In this document: piece by piece, positions 41,472-53,299 of the stretch | Numbering within the stretch: the stretch's first letter is position 1 | Layout: every line of letters begins with the position of its first letter | From: Halorientalis regularis | Lineage (GTDB): Archaea > Halobacteriota > Halobacteria > Halobacteriales > Haloarculaceae | Direction: 5' to 3' | Assembly (NCBI RefSeq): GCF_023698535.1 | Contig: NZ_JALJCL010000005.1 | Location: 62,001-126,000 of the forward strand | Length of the DNA: 64,000 nt | Notes under the pieces: model-generated | What the model saw: only the letters and a program-made list of their open reading frames with translations | What the model was told of the DNA's origin: nothing | The model's database searches: none | Made by a program: the position numbers and the translations under genes

Positions 41472-42770
41472 CTACGTCCTCGTGGCCGTCGCGATGGCTT
41501 GGTCGAGGTCTGCCTTGATATCTTCGACGTCCTCGATGCCGACCGAGAGCCGCAGGAGGTCGGGCGTGACGCCGCTTTTGCGCTGTTCGTCCTCGGTCAA
41601 CTGAGCGTGGGTGGTGCTCGCGGGGTGGACGACCAGCGTCTTGGCGTCGCCGACGTTGGCGAGGAATTGTCCGAGCTCGACCGACTCGCACACGTCACGG
41701 CCGGCCTCGTAGCCGTCTTCCAGCCCGAAGGCGATCATGCCGCCGTAGCCCCCCTCCAGATACTCGCTGGCGTTGTCGTGGGTCTCGTGGTGCTCCAGGC
41801 CCGGGTAGGTGACCCACGCGACTTCCGGGTGGTCGTCGAGGTGTTCCGCGACGGCCATCGCGTTCTCGCAGTGGCGCTCCATCCGGACGGCGAGCGTCTC
41901 CGAGCCCTGGAGGGTCTGCCAGGCGTCGAAGGGTTTCTGCCCGTCGCCAAGGGCCCGGAGAGACCGATAGCGGGCGGCGGCGGCGAACGCGCGGTCACCG
42001 AACCGCTCGCTGAAGGTCGTCCCGTCGAAGACAGGATTCGGCGCGCCGATCTCGGGGTACTTCTCGGGGAACTCTCCCCAGGCGAAGGAGCCGCCGTCGA
42101 CGAGGACGCCGCCGACGGTCGTGCCCGACCCGTGGATCCACTTCGTCGTCGACTCCCAGACGATGTCCGCGCCGTGATCGAGGGGCGTACAGAGCGCGGG
42201 CGTCCCGAACGTGTTGTCGACGAACAGCGGCACGTCGTTTGCCTCACAGACGGCAGCCAGTTCGTCGAAATCGGGCGTGACCAGCGCGGGGTTGCCGATG
42301 GTCTCACAGTGGACGTAGGCGGTGTCCGCGTCGATGGCGTCGTCGTAGGCCGCGTAGTCCAGCGTGTCGACGAAGCGGGCCTCGACCCCGCGCCGGCGGG
42401 CGTTGTGTGAGAGATAGGTGTGGGTCCCGCCGTAGATCGACGAGGCCGAGACCACGTTGTCGCCGGCTTCGGCCAGCACCGACGTGGCGGCGTCCAGCGC
42501 CGCCATCCCGGCACCCGTGGCGACGGCGTCGACCCCGTTCTCCAGCGCGGCCAGTCGCTCCTCCAGGGTCCGGACCGTCGGGTTGTGAAACCGCGAGTAG
42601 ATGTTACCGTCGCCCTCCAGCGCGAACAGGTCCGCCGCGTGCTCCGCGTCCTCGAAGACGTAGGACGTTGTCTGATAGATCGGCGGCGCGCGTGCCCCCG
42701 TCGCCGGATCCGGCTCTTCCTGGCCGGCGTGGACACACCGCGTCCCGAACCGTCGCGTGTCGTCAGTCAT
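41472..42770 (-). CDS. O-acetylhomoserine sulfhydrylase family PLP enzyme (copy 2)
   Basis: 432 residues from ATG 42770 ([30 protein letters not shown]). It has the PLP lysine in [16 protein letters not shown] and the same C-terminal [20 protein letters not shown] as copy 1; the two align along the whole length with scattered differences. It is first in the operon with metX. On the minus strand a TATA-like TTATAG (42804-42799) lies about 30 bases upstream. One copy may prefer sulfide and O-acetylhomoserine and the other a related reaction; sequence does not decide. Confidence 0.9.
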   Translation of the reverse strand: MTDDTRRFGTRCVHAGQEEPDPATGARAPPIYQTTSYVFEDAEHAADLFALEGDGNIYSRFHNPTVRTLEERLAALENGVDAVATGAGMAALDAATSVLAEAGDNVVSASSIYGGTHTYLSHNARRRGVEARFVDTLDYAAYDDAIDADTAYVHCETIGNPALVTPDFDELAAVCEANDVPLFVDNTFGTPALCTPLDHGADIVWESTTKWIHGSGTTVGGVLVDGGSFAWGEFPEKYPEIGAPNPVFDGTTFSERFGDRAFAAAARYRSLRALGDGQKPFDAWQTLQGSETLAVRMERHCENAMAVAEHLDDHPEVAWVTYPGLEHHETHDNASEYLEGGYGGMIAFGLEDGYEAGRDVCESVELGQFLANVGDAKTLVVHPASTTHAQLTEDEQRKSGVTPDLLRLSVGIEDVEDIKADLDQAIATATRT

Positions 42771-42902
42771 GTACCACACTCATATATCTCAAGCCATCTA
42801 TAACCGAGAGTTACGGCAATATTTCTGTGAGTGTTCGTGACACACGGGAGAGTGGCCGTGAAATCGGACACTGTAGTCGACGGGGCGAGAAGACGCGGGC
42901 AG

Positions 42903-43274
42903 TCAGGCGTCCGATTCCGTCGGTGCGGCGGTCCCGGTCGGGGTGGCGGTCGCGTTGCCGGTCGGCGTGGTCGAGGTCGTCGAGCCGTTCGGTGCGGTCT
43001 CGTTCCCGCAGGGCTCCTCTTCGAGGATCTCGTCGATCGCCAGTTCGGCCAGTTTCCGGCCGGTGAGGACGAAGCCGTCGTCCTCGCTCACGTTCGACCG
43101 GGAGTCCTCGTAGTCGGAGGCGTTCGTCCGGTTCTGGAGGCGCTCTTTCGAGATGTTCTGGGTCTCGTCGACCGGTTCACACCGGCTCGAATCGGCCGTG
43201 CTGGACGCCACCGCGATTCCGGTCCCGGCGAGGACGGCGAGTACCGCCATCACGAGTGTACGTTTTCGGACCAT
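42903..43274 (-). CDS. secreted hypothetical protein with Thr-rich tail
   Basis: 123 residues. MVRKRTLVMAVLAVLAGTGIAVASS is a signal peptide or anchor. The body has two cysteines (SSRCEPVD and EEPCGNET) that could form a disulfide outside the cell, several N-x-S/T sites (NIS, NRT, NAS, NVS, NET, NGS) suited to glycosylation, and a Thr/Ala-rich tail. No family is recognised. It is monocistronic between the methionine operon and a pseudogene-like remnant. Confidence 0.65.
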   Translation of the reverse strand: MVRKRTLVMAVLAVLAGTGIAVASSTADSSRCEPVDETQNISKERLQNRTNASDYEDSRSNVSEDDGFVLTGRKLAELAIDEILEEEPCGNETAPNGSTTSTTPTGNATATPTGTAAPTESDA

Positions 43275-43376
43275 CGGTGTCGGAGGGCCCCACAGCGTGT
43301 CACGCCGGGAGCGTTCGCGTTTATGTTCTTGTATTTCCTATTTGGAATTTACGATCCGTCGGGGCGAAACCGATGC

Positions 43377-43516
43377 CGTCGAGGGGTTGCGCGCGAAGCG
43401 GGTGTATAGCCACCCGGCTCGCTACCCTGTGCGCCGAGAGCGACGTGGTGGCCGTCGTCGGGCGGGGTCACCTCGATCCGCTGGCCGAACGACTCTGCGG
43501 GGACGGATCCGACTGA
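43377..43516 (+). pseudogene. possible 3' remnant of a TraB-family gene
   Basis: The plus-strand frame ending at TGA 43516 reads TRLATLCAESDVVAVVGRGHLDPLAERLCGD, which resembles the C-terminal VVAVVG.GH block of TraB/PrgY-type proteins. Nothing upstream in this frame looks like the rest of such a gene, and the sequence before it (43310-43360) is AT-rich non-coding. It could be the last piece of a decayed gene or a chance match. Confidence 0.3.
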
Positions 43517-43590
43517 ATGGCCGGCCCCCGCCGCGGTATCAAAACTACCATGCCCCCCGGCCGAGGAGTTGGGGGTACCAGGTGGTTTCG

Positions 43591-46823
<3,233 letters not shown>

Positions 46824-46860
46824 CCCAAGTGATTTTTCGGGGGCCCCTGTACCCGCGAGT

Positions 46861-47451
46861 ATGCCCTCCAGACTCGACGCGCTCCGAAAACTCTCCAGAC
46901 GCGACCTGCTCGCCGCCGGAGCGGGAAGTCTCCTGACACTGGGCGCGACCAGCGCCCTCGGCCGGCCCTCGGTCCGGTTGACCGGCGGTCACGCGGACCT
47001 CCATCCGGCCGCCGACCGCGCCATCGACAACGGCCTCCAGCAGGACGGCGAGGAACAGGCGTACGTCACGCTCGTCGCCGACGAAGCGCCGGCCGTGGCA
47101 GGCCCCGACCTCGACCCCGAAGTTCGGGAGACGCTGAAAACCGCCGAGACCGACGAGAAGGGTGGCGTTTTCCACGTCATCATCCAGACGCGCTCGACGT
47201 TCGAGTCGGCGTACTACCTGACGCCGGCCGGCCTCCGCGATCCCTACTGGCGCGGGCGGGACACACTGGTGGTCCCGGTCACTGTCGAGGAGTGGGGGTC
47301 GCTCGACGGAATCGACGACGACGCCAGGCGCGAGCGACTCCGGTCGGCCGAGGAACTGGTCACGACCTCGATCTGGGGCGTCACACCTGCGCTGCACGTC
47401 TTCCCGAGCAACGTCGATCTGGCGCAGGTTCACCGGGAGTACGTCGGGTAG
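46861..47451 (+). CDS. Tat-exported hypothetical protein
   Basis: 196 residues. The N-terminus LDALRKLSRRDLLAAGAGSLLTLGATSALG is a twin-arginine signal (SRRDLL), so it is probably exported folded. The mature part is a small alpha/beta domain: EEQAYVTLVADEAPAVAGPDLDP, GVFHVIIQTRSTFESAYYLTP, RDTLVVPVTVEEWGSL. No cysteines for a lipobox and no known family. It begins 37 bases after ligA, possibly on the same transcript. Confidence 0.75.
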   Translation: MPSRLDALRKLSRRDLLAAGAGSLLTLGATSALGRPSVRLTGGHADLHPAADRAIDNGLQQDGEEQAYVTLVADEAPAVAGPDLDPEVRETLKTAETDEKGGVFHVIIQTRSTFESAYYLTPAGLRDPYWRGRDTLVVPVTVEEWGSLDGIDDDARRERLRSAEELVTTSIWGVTPALHVFPSNVDLAQVHREYVG

Positions 47452-47560
47452 CGGATGGCCGGCCACGACGAACGCGCGCCTGAGTCTGTCCGTGACGGCT
47501 CGCGGCTCCCCCGCCGCCGCTCGCTCGTTCGATGCCTCTCCCTGCGTCGCCGGCGTGGTC

Positions 47561-47708
47561 CGAGAGAGCAAAGCTCTCTCGTCATCACCAGAACGCTCCG
47601 CGTTCTGGTTAGCAGCCAGATGCCGACGGCGTCTGGCGACATCACGAAAGGCGCGAAGCGCCTTTCGAACGACGACGCGCCGGCTGCCAGAGGGATCTTC
47701 GATCCCTC
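47561..47708. repeat. array of five short-loop hairpins
   Basis: Five successive inverted repeats with 3-base loops: CGAGAGAGC-AAA-GCTCTCTCG (47561-47581), ACCAGAACGC-TCC-GCGTTCTGGT (47587-47609), GCCAGATGCC-GAC-GGCGTCTGGC (47615-47637, one mismatch), CGAAAGGCGC-GAA-GCGCCTTTCG (47645-47667), GAGGGATC-TTC-GATCCCTC (47690-47708). The first stem is the same as the first stem of element A. Boxes I-III are absent. The array fills the middle of the 388-base gap 47452-47839. Confidence 0.7.
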
Positions 47709-47713
47709 ACTGG

Positions 47714-47841
47714 TCGGGCCATCCGGCTCGCGGTTTCACCGCTTGCTCGTTCGATGGCCCTCCCTGCGGTCGGGCCATCCGGCTCGCGGTTTCACCGCTT
47801 GCTCGTTCGATGGCCCTCCCTGCGGTCGGGCCATCCGGCTC
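47714..47841. repeat. 56-base tandem repeat
   Basis: TCGGGCCATCCGGCTC begins at 47714, 47770 and 47826. The first two copies are identical over 56 bases; the third continues for 16 bases before diverging at the end of the next gene. The unit contains GGGCCATCC/GGATGGCCC-like arms. It directly follows the hairpin array and touches the stop of the minus-strand gene ending at 47840. Confidence 0.75.
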
Positions 47842-48103
47842 ACACCTCGTCGTCGGGATCGTGTCGCTCGGCCATCCGCTCGGCCTCGGTCGCGTACCGC
47901 TCCCGGTCCTCGGGATCGACGGCTTCCAGGCGGTCGGGTTCCACGTCGAGGCCGGCGGTGACGGTCGAGTCGAACAGCATCCGCGTCGAGCGTTGCTGGA
48001 AGACAGCCCGCTGGCCGTCCGGCGTCGCGTAGACGAGCGTCACCATGTCCTCGTGTTCGTACTCGCGGGCGACGAGCCAGACGCGAACGGTCTCGTCGGA
48101 CAT
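47840..48103 (-). CDS. small conserved protein, tandem paralogue 1
   Basis: 87 residues, MSDETVRVWLVAREYEHEDMVTLVYATPDGQRAVFQQRS..., ending RMAERHDPDDEV. It is a clear relative of the next gene upstream: both share WLV-REY, TLVYATPDG-R and RERYA-EA-R-AE...PDDE. Predicted beta strands then an acidic helix; no cysteine, no membrane span. Its ATG overlaps the stop of its paralogue by one base (48103), so they are co-translated. The function is unknown. Confidence 0.7.
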   Translation of the reverse strand: MSDETVRVWLVAREYEHEDMVTLVYATPDGQRAVFQQRSTRMLFDSTVTAGLDVEPDRLEAVDPEDRERYATEAERMAERHDPDDEV

Positions 48104-48369
48104 CAGATCTCGTCGTCGGGGCCGTTGTTCTCGGCGACGCGGTCGGCCTCGCTGGCGTAGCGCTCCCGCAAGTCAGGGTCGTCCACCGGCTTCAACTGGT
48201 CGGCAGTGGCCTCCTTTGCGGCGGTGACACCGCTACCCTGGAGCATGTTCGATGAGCGGTTACTCTGCATGTAGCGTTCGCCGTCGGGGGTGGCGTACAC
48301 GAGCGTGAGCAGTCCCTTGTCGCTGTACTCGCGCTCGACGAGCCAGACCCGTTCGGTCCCGTCGGTCAT
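48103..48369 (-). CDS. small conserved protein, tandem paralogue 2
   Basis: 88 residues from ATG 48369, MTDGTERVWLVEREYSDKGLLTLVYATPDGERYMQSNRSSNMLQGSG..., ending RVAENNGPDDEI. It is the upstream member of the tandem pair. Conserved positions with its neighbour include the WLV-REY opening, the TLVYATPDG core and the acidic C-terminus, while the middle (residues 38-60) has diverged. Two different yet overlapping copies suggest a hetero-oligomer or sub-functionalisation after duplication. The longer open frame to 48423 lacks a better start. Confidence 0.7.
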   Translation of the reverse strand: MTDGTERVWLVEREYSDKGLLTLVYATPDGERYMQSNRSSNMLQGSGVTAAKEATADQLKPVDDPDLRERYASEADRVAENNGPDDEI

Positions 48370-48425
48370 ACCGGGGATTGCAGGCCGGCCGGCTTGTATC
48401 CACTCATCGCACGTCAGGTTCATGT

Positions 48426-49382
48426 GTGCTGGCCGACAACCGGCAGGGCATGCAGCGGTGGAGCGAGCAGGCCAGCCGTCGCCTCAGGGACGGCGAACGG
48501 ATCGAGACGACGGTGCCCATCGGCGAGAACGGGATCGTCGTCACCAGCCAGCGCGTGCTGGCGTTCACCCCCGACGGCGACGGGTCGAACTTCCGGGCCA
48601 TCGAGCGGCCCAACGTCGAGGGCGTCGGCCGCGAGACCGTCGGCGAGACCGGCTGGATCGGCTACGCGCTCCGGGGCCTGGTCGCGGGCGTGGCCGGCGT
48701 CGGGGTCGGCCTCGTCGTCGACTTCGACTCGCTGATCGACCTCGGCACGATCGACCCGCAGGCCGCCGGGCGGACCGGAATGGGCGGTATGCTCGGCCTC
48801 CTCGGACAGATTTCGAACGCGGTGGGGATGCTCGGCGAGGCCCTGCTGGTGGGCGGCCTGCTCGGCTTCGCGGCGGCACTGGGCGCAGTCGGGATGTACA
48901 TCGAGAGCCGGACGGCGATCATCGAGGTTACAGTCGCCGGCGACGCGGACCTGCACGTTCCGTCCGCAGACGGTGACGACGACCCGGTCGCGCGACTGCG
49001 ACGGCACCTCTCGGGCACGCCCGCAGGCGAACCGCTGGCGGAAGCCGCCGAATCGAGCGACCGCGGAACGCTCGGGACGATCGTGGACTCGCTCACCGGC
49101 GACGACGCGGACGCGGCCGAGGCGTCCGCCGTCACCGAACCGTCGGTCGACGACCGGCCCGAGGACGACACGACCCCCAACGCCGAGACTCGCGGGACGA
49201 ACGCGGAGGCGTCCCCCGACGAGGTCTCGGCGGCCACCGGCTCGGCGAGCGAGGACGACGCGGCGGCCCCGGTGGAGACGGCCGAGTCGGCGGACGCCAC
49301 CGAGGCGATCAGAGAAGCATCCGAGTCAGCGCAGGAAGCCCCCGCCGAGGAGATTCTGGACTTCGACGACGACGAAGAGTAA
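48426..49382 (+). CDS. hypothetical membrane protein with acidic cytoplasmic tail
   Basis: 318 residues if started at GTG 48426 ([47 protein letters not shown]). The N-terminal part resembles a PH-like module ([19 protein letters not shown]). Two or three membrane helices follow ([44 protein letters not shown]), then a beta segment ([16 protein letters not shown]) and about 140 residues of acidic low-complexity tail ending DFDDDEE. The ATG at 48450 is an alternative. Its partner and function are unknown. uvrC starts 34 bases later. Confidence 0.65.
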   Translation: MLADNRQGMQRWSEQASRRLRDGERIETTVPIGENGIVVTSQRVLAFTPDGDGSNFRAIERPNVEGVGRETVGETGWIGYALRGLVAGVAGVGVGLVVDFDSLIDLGTIDPQAAGRTGMGGMLGLLGQISNAVGMLGEALLVGGLLGFAAALGAVGMYIESRTAIIEVTVAGDADLHVPSADGDDDPVARLRRHLSGTPAGEPLAEAAESSDRGTLGTIVDSLTGDDADAAEASAVTEPSVDDRPEDDTTPNAETRGTNAEASPDEVSAATGSASEDDAAAPVETAESADATEAIREASESAQEAPAEEILDFDDDEE

Positions 49383-49416
49383 TCCACATACACGGCGGGC
49401 CCGTACGGCCTCCGAG

Positions 49417-51174
49417 ATGGACCCGAGCGAGGTCCGTGATCGGGCGGCCGACCTGCCCCGCGAGCCGGGGAGCTACCAGTTCCTCGACGAGTCGGGGGTC
49501 GTGCTGTACGTCGGGAAGGCCGTCGACCTGCGCGACCGGGTGCGCTCCTACAGTGATCCGCGGGGCGAGCGCATCCGCCGGATGGTCGAGCGGGCCACCG
49601 ACCTGGACGTGGCCGTCACCGACACGGAGACCCAGGCGCTGCTTCTGGAGGCCAACCTCATCAAGCGCCACCAGCCCCGCTACAACGTCCGGCTGAAAGA
49701 CGACAAGTCCTATCCACTGGTTCAGTTGACCGACCACGACGTCCCTCGCATCGAGATCACCCGGGATCCCGACGACGACGCGACCGTCTACGGCCCGTTC
49801 ACGGACAAGGGCCGCGTGGAGACGGTCGTCAAGGCCCTGCGGGAGACCTACGGCCTGCGGGGGTGTTCCGATCACAAGTACGCCAACCGCGACCGGCCGT
49901 GTCTGGACTACGAGGTCGGGCTCTGTACCGCGCCCTGCACCGGCGAGATCGGCGCGGAGGCCTACACCGAGGACGTCGAGAGCGTCCGGCGGTTCTTCGA
50001 GGGCGAGACGGGCGTGCTGGCAGACCCCATCCGGCGGGAGATGGAACAGGCGGCCCAGGCGGAGGCGTTCGAGCGCGCCGCGAACCTCCGGGATCGGCTG
50101 GATGCCGTCGAGGCGTTCCACGGCGAGGGCGGCGAGGCCGTCAGCGCGGGCGGGCGCGACGGCGAGCGGGCCGTCGACGTGCTGGGCGCGACCGTCGAGG
50201 GCGACGAGGCGACGGTCGCTCGCCTCCACGCCGCCGACGGCCAGCTCGTCGAGCGCGAACGCCACACGCTGGCCGCGCCGGAGGGCGACGACGGCGAGAC
50301 CCGGATCGGCGCGGTGTTCGCCGCGTTCGTCCCGCAGTACTACGCCGAGCGGGCGTTGCCCGACGCCATCCTGCTGTCCGAGCGACCCGACGACCCCGAA
50401 CTCGACGCCTGGCTCGCCGCGGAGGGAGTCGAACTCAGGGTGCCCGGCGCGGGCCGGGAGGCCAAGCTGGTCGATCTGGCGCTGAAGAACGCCCGCCGGG
50501 GCGTCGGTGCCCGGGACGACGGGGGAGCGGCGCTGGCGGAGGCGCTGGGGCTGGACGCGCCCGTCGAGCGCATCGAGGGGTTCGACGTGAGCCACGCCCA
50601 GGGCAGCGCGGTCGTCGGCAGCAACGTCACCTTCGTCGACGGGAGCCCGGAGAAAAGCGACTACCGGCGGCGGAAACTCGACGAGCGCAACGACGACTAC
50701 GCGAACATGCGGGCGCTGGTGCGCTGGCGGGCCGAGCGCGCCGTCGAGGGCCGCGACGACCGCCCCGACCCCGACCTGCTCCTGATCGACGGCGGCGACG
50801 GGCAACTCGGCGCGGCCCGGGACGCCCTCGCGGAGACGGGCTGGAGCCGGCCCGCCGTCGCGCTCGCCAAGGAAGAGGAACTGGTGGTGACACCCGCCGG
50901 AACGTACGACTGGGACGACGACGCGCCCCACCTCCACCTCTGTCAGCGGGTCCGCGACGAGGCCCACCGCTTCGCCGTCCAGTACCACCAGTCCCTGCGC
51001 GACGACGTGTCGACGGCGCTGGACGACGTGCCGGGCGTCGGTCCCGAGACCCGCCGGCGACTCCTCCGGCGGTTCGGCAGCGTCGAGAACGTCCGCGGGG
51101 CCGACCCCGACCAGCTCCGGCAGGTCGACGGTGTCGGCGAGCAGACCGCCGAGACCATCGCCTCGCGACTGTGA
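49417..51174 (+). CDS. uvrC: excinuclease ABC subunit C
   Basis: 585 residues. The GIY-YIG nuclease is at the N-terminus ([43 protein letters not shown]). It is followed by a Cys-rich segment ([28 protein letters not shown]), the UVR/UvrB-binding motif ([19 protein letters not shown]), the RNaseH-like endonuclease domain ([36 protein letters not shown]) and a C-terminal double helix-hairpin-helix ([20 protein letters not shown]). It makes both incisions in nucleotide excision repair. Its partner uvrB lies 6 kb away on the other strand. Confidence 0.95.
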   Translation: MDPSEVRDRAADLPREPGSYQFLDESGVVLYVGKAVDLRDRVRSYSDPRGERIRRMVERATDLDVAVTDTETQALLLEANLIKRHQPRYNVRLKDDKSYPLVQLTDHDVPRIEITRDPDDDATVYGPFTDKGRVETVVKALRETYGLRGCSDHKYANRDRPCLDYEVGLCTAPCTGEIGAEAYTEDVESVRRFFEGETGVLADPIRREMEQAAQAEAFERAANLRDRLDAVEAFHGEGGEAVSAGGRDGERAVDVLGATVEGDEATVARLHAADGQLVERERHTLAAPEGDDGETRIGAVFAAFVPQYYAERALPDAILLSERPDDPELDAWLAAEGVELRVPGAGREAKLVDLALKNARRGVGARDDGGAALAEALGLDAPVERIEGFDVSHAQGSAVVGSNVTFVDGSPEKSDYRRRKLDERNDDYANMRALVRWRAERAVEGRDDRPDPDLLLIDGGDGQLGAARDALAETGWSRPAVALAKEEELVVTPAGTYDWDDDAPHLHLCQRVRDEAHRFAVQYHQSLRDDVSTALDDVPGVGPETRRRLLRRFGSVENVRGADPDQLRQVDGVGEQTAETIASRL

Positions 51175-51469
51175 CCGCGAGCGCACCGACGATCTGATGG
51201 AATACCAACAGGACGGAGGTGGCGATGCAAGCCCCCTGCGCGGTTCGTTTCGTTCGTTCTCCGGTGGGAAAATTCTAAGACGTTGCAGAATGATATGAAG
51301 ACGAGCATGGGGGAGGGAGTGAACAGCGCGGGCGTCGCGGGTGGTCCGGCGCTCGGAGACGAGACCACGGGACGGAGGACCGGCCGGGAGGCACGGGCGT
51401 GGCAGTCCGGGGGGACACGGCGGGGACGCCGTCGACACGCCTGCAGCCGGTCCGGAGGGGGACCGGGTG
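51175..51469 (+). other. gap upstream of the cysteine-repeat surface protein
   Basis: The 295 bases hold an AT-rich patch GGGAAAATTCTAAGACG (about 51267-51283) that could be a promoter. An open frame starting ATG 51295 runs to a TGA at 51480, overlapping the next start by 11 bases. Its product (MKTSMGEGVNSAGVAGGPAL..., arginine- and glycine-rich) is basic and unlike its neighbours. It is more likely a leader than a gene. Confidence 0.35.
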
Positions 51470-53197
51470 ATGACAACTGACGAGGGCACGCCCTGGTCGG
51501 TGATCGGCAGCGTCGCCGTCCTCCTCGCCGTGGCCGTAGTCGGTGGCCTCGCGTTCTCGAACGCGGGACCGGCCGGCACAGCGGTCGCCACGCAGTCCAA
51601 CGACACCGACTGGAACACGACCAACGGTTCGACCGCGGTCGCCCCGGGCTGTCCGCCCGCCGACGCGCTCCGGCAGGAAGTGTTCGACGGCCTGGAAACC
51701 CGTAGCATCAAGGAAGTCCGGTCAGTCATCCCGTCCGAGGCCGTCAGATGTCTCCCCGAAGACGTACTGGAGACGTTGAATCTCGGGAACGGGACGGACG
51801 ATTCGACCGCGGAGAACGACGGGAACGGGACAGACGGTACCGACTCGAGCGAGGAGACGAACCCGACGGACGGCTCCGATTCGACCGACGAGACCGGTTC
51901 GGGCGGCGACTGTCCGCCAGCCGACGTGATCCGGCTGGAGGTCAACGCGGCGCTGGCCGACGAGTCCAAAGCCGAGGTGCGGGCGGAGTTCACCGACGAG
52001 GAGATCGACTGCCTCCCCGCGGACGTGAAAGACGACCTGAACATCGGGGACGGCAGTTCGGGGAGCGGGAACGGAACCGACGACGCGACCGGCGACAGCA
52101 CGACCGGCGTCGAGTGTCCGTCGGACGAGACGATCCGCGAGTCGATCGAGACGGCGCTTGCGGGCTCGTCGGCCGCGACGGTCCGCGAGAAGATTCCGGA
52201 GGAGTACGAGGACTGTCTCCCCGCGGACGTGAAATCGAAGCTGTACGTGGGGACCAGCGCGTCCGCGGACTCGACAGCAACCGACACCACGACAGCGACG
52301 GGGAGCGACACCGGGGCCGAGACGGCGACTGACGGTGGCGGCGTGAACTGTCCGCCGGCCGAAACCATCCGGAAGGACGTGAACAGAACGCTCGAAAAGA
52401 TGTCGGCCGCGCAGTTCCGGACGATGGTTCCCGAGCAGTACGTCGAGTGTTTCCCGCCGGACGTGCGCGAGCGACTCGGACTGACGGCGAGTTCGGGGCC
52501 GTCGACCGACGGCGACTCGCGGTCGTCCACCGACGGGGCGGCATCGGCCGACTCGTCGACACCGATGGACGACCCCGATTCCGAGGTGTTCGACTCGGAC
52601 GGTGACGGCGTCGTCAACGCGCGGGACTACGCACCGTACAACGCCAGCGTGCAGTTCGCGGATTCGGACGGCGACGGTGTCCCGGACCCGTACGATTACG
52701 CACCGCGTGACCCCGACGTGCAGGACGAAGGCGACGTGGCGGCAGCCGCCGATCCGGGCGGCGACGACGGGAGCAGTGGCGGGAGCGGCGACAGCATCCC
52801 GGTCGCCGCCGGATCGGCGTTGCTCCTCGTCCTGACGGCCGGCACCGGGGTGATCGTCTACCGCCGCTTCGGGGGGACCGGATCGGACGACGACGGGTTG
52901 CCCCAGCCGACCGGTGCCGAGTCGATGATGGCCGAGGCGAACAGTTCGGACCCACACGACGTGTTCGGCGAGAGCGCGTTCGACGCCGACGACTCGCCCG
53001 GCACGGACACGGAGTTCGCGTTCGACGACCACGCGGCCGACGACGGCGGGTTCGTCTTCGACAACGAGACGGACGAGGACGTGATCACGCTCGACAGCGA
53101 CGGCTCGGTCCCCGACGAGGAGACCGAGACCGGCTTCGTCTTCGAGGGCGGACCGAGCGCGGAACTCGACGACGCGGGCGAACCCGCGGACGATTGA
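51470..53197 (+). CDS. surface-anchored protein with four cysteine-pair repeats and Ca2+-binding repeats
   Basis: 575 residues from ATG 51470. A signal segment (VIGSVAVLLAVAVVGGLAFS) precedes four homologous domains of about 45 residues. Each begins [GDEN]CPP/SA and ends C[LF]P[AEP]DV..L. The paired cysteines are at 61/94, 148/181, 216/249 and 294/327, always 33 apart. Acidic Ser/Thr/Gly linkers with N-x-S/T sites separate them. Residues 375-416 hold two thrombospondin-3-like calcium repeats (DSDGDGVVNARDYAPYN, DSDGDGVPDPYDYAPRD). A membrane span at about 443-463 and an acidic cytoplasmic tail follow. Probably a cell-surface receptor or stalk. The repeat family is not one I recognise. Confidence 0.75.
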   Translation: MTTDEGTPWSVIGSVAVLLAVAVVGGLAFSNAGPAGTAVATQSNDTDWNTTNGSTAVAPGCPPADALRQEVFDGLETRSIKEVRSVIPSEAVRCLPEDVLETLNLGNGTDDSTAENDGNGTDGTDSSEETNPTDGSDSTDETGSGGDCPPADVIRLEVNAALADESKAEVRAEFTDEEIDCLPADVKDDLNIGDGSSGSGNGTDDATGDSTTGVECPSDETIRESIETALAGSSAATVREKIPEEYEDCLPADVKSKLYVGTSASADSTATDTTTATGSDTGAETATDGGGVNCPPAETIRKDVNRTLEKMSAAQFRTMVPEQYVECFPPDVRERLGLTASSGPSTDGDSRSSTDGAASADSSTPMDDPDSEVFDSDGDGVVNARDYAPYNASVQFADSDGDGVPDPYDYAPRDPDVQDEGDVAAAADPGGDDGSSGGSGDSIPVAAGSALLLVLTAGTGVIVYRRFGGTGSDDDGLPQPTGAESMMAEANSSDPHDVFGESAFDADDSPGTDTEFAFDDHAADDGGFVFDNETDEDVITLDSDGSVPDEETETGFVFEGGPSAELDDAGEPADD

Positions 53198-53299
53198 CGG
53201 GGCCGCTGGCGTCCCGTGCCGGGCGAACGGCGGGACCCCGACCCGGCCGAGCCGGTCCGCCCACCAACAGTTAAACCCCAGGGCGTCGAAGCCACAGGC

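Noticed and set aside
47561-47841. Regular repeats that could suggest a CRISPR array
   Set aside because: The repeats are different hairpins followed by two tandem 56-base units with no spacers, and no cas gene is present.
51295-51480. A 61-codon frame just before the cysteine-repeat gene
   Set aside because: The product is basic and Gly/Arg-rich, overlaps the next start out of frame, and has no family; treated as probable leader sequence.
49309-52617. A 1102-codon minus-strand open frame
   Set aside because: It is antisense to uvrC and to the Ser/Thr-rich repeat protein. Long shadows are expected in GC-rich haloarchaeal DNA, and the translation has no domain.
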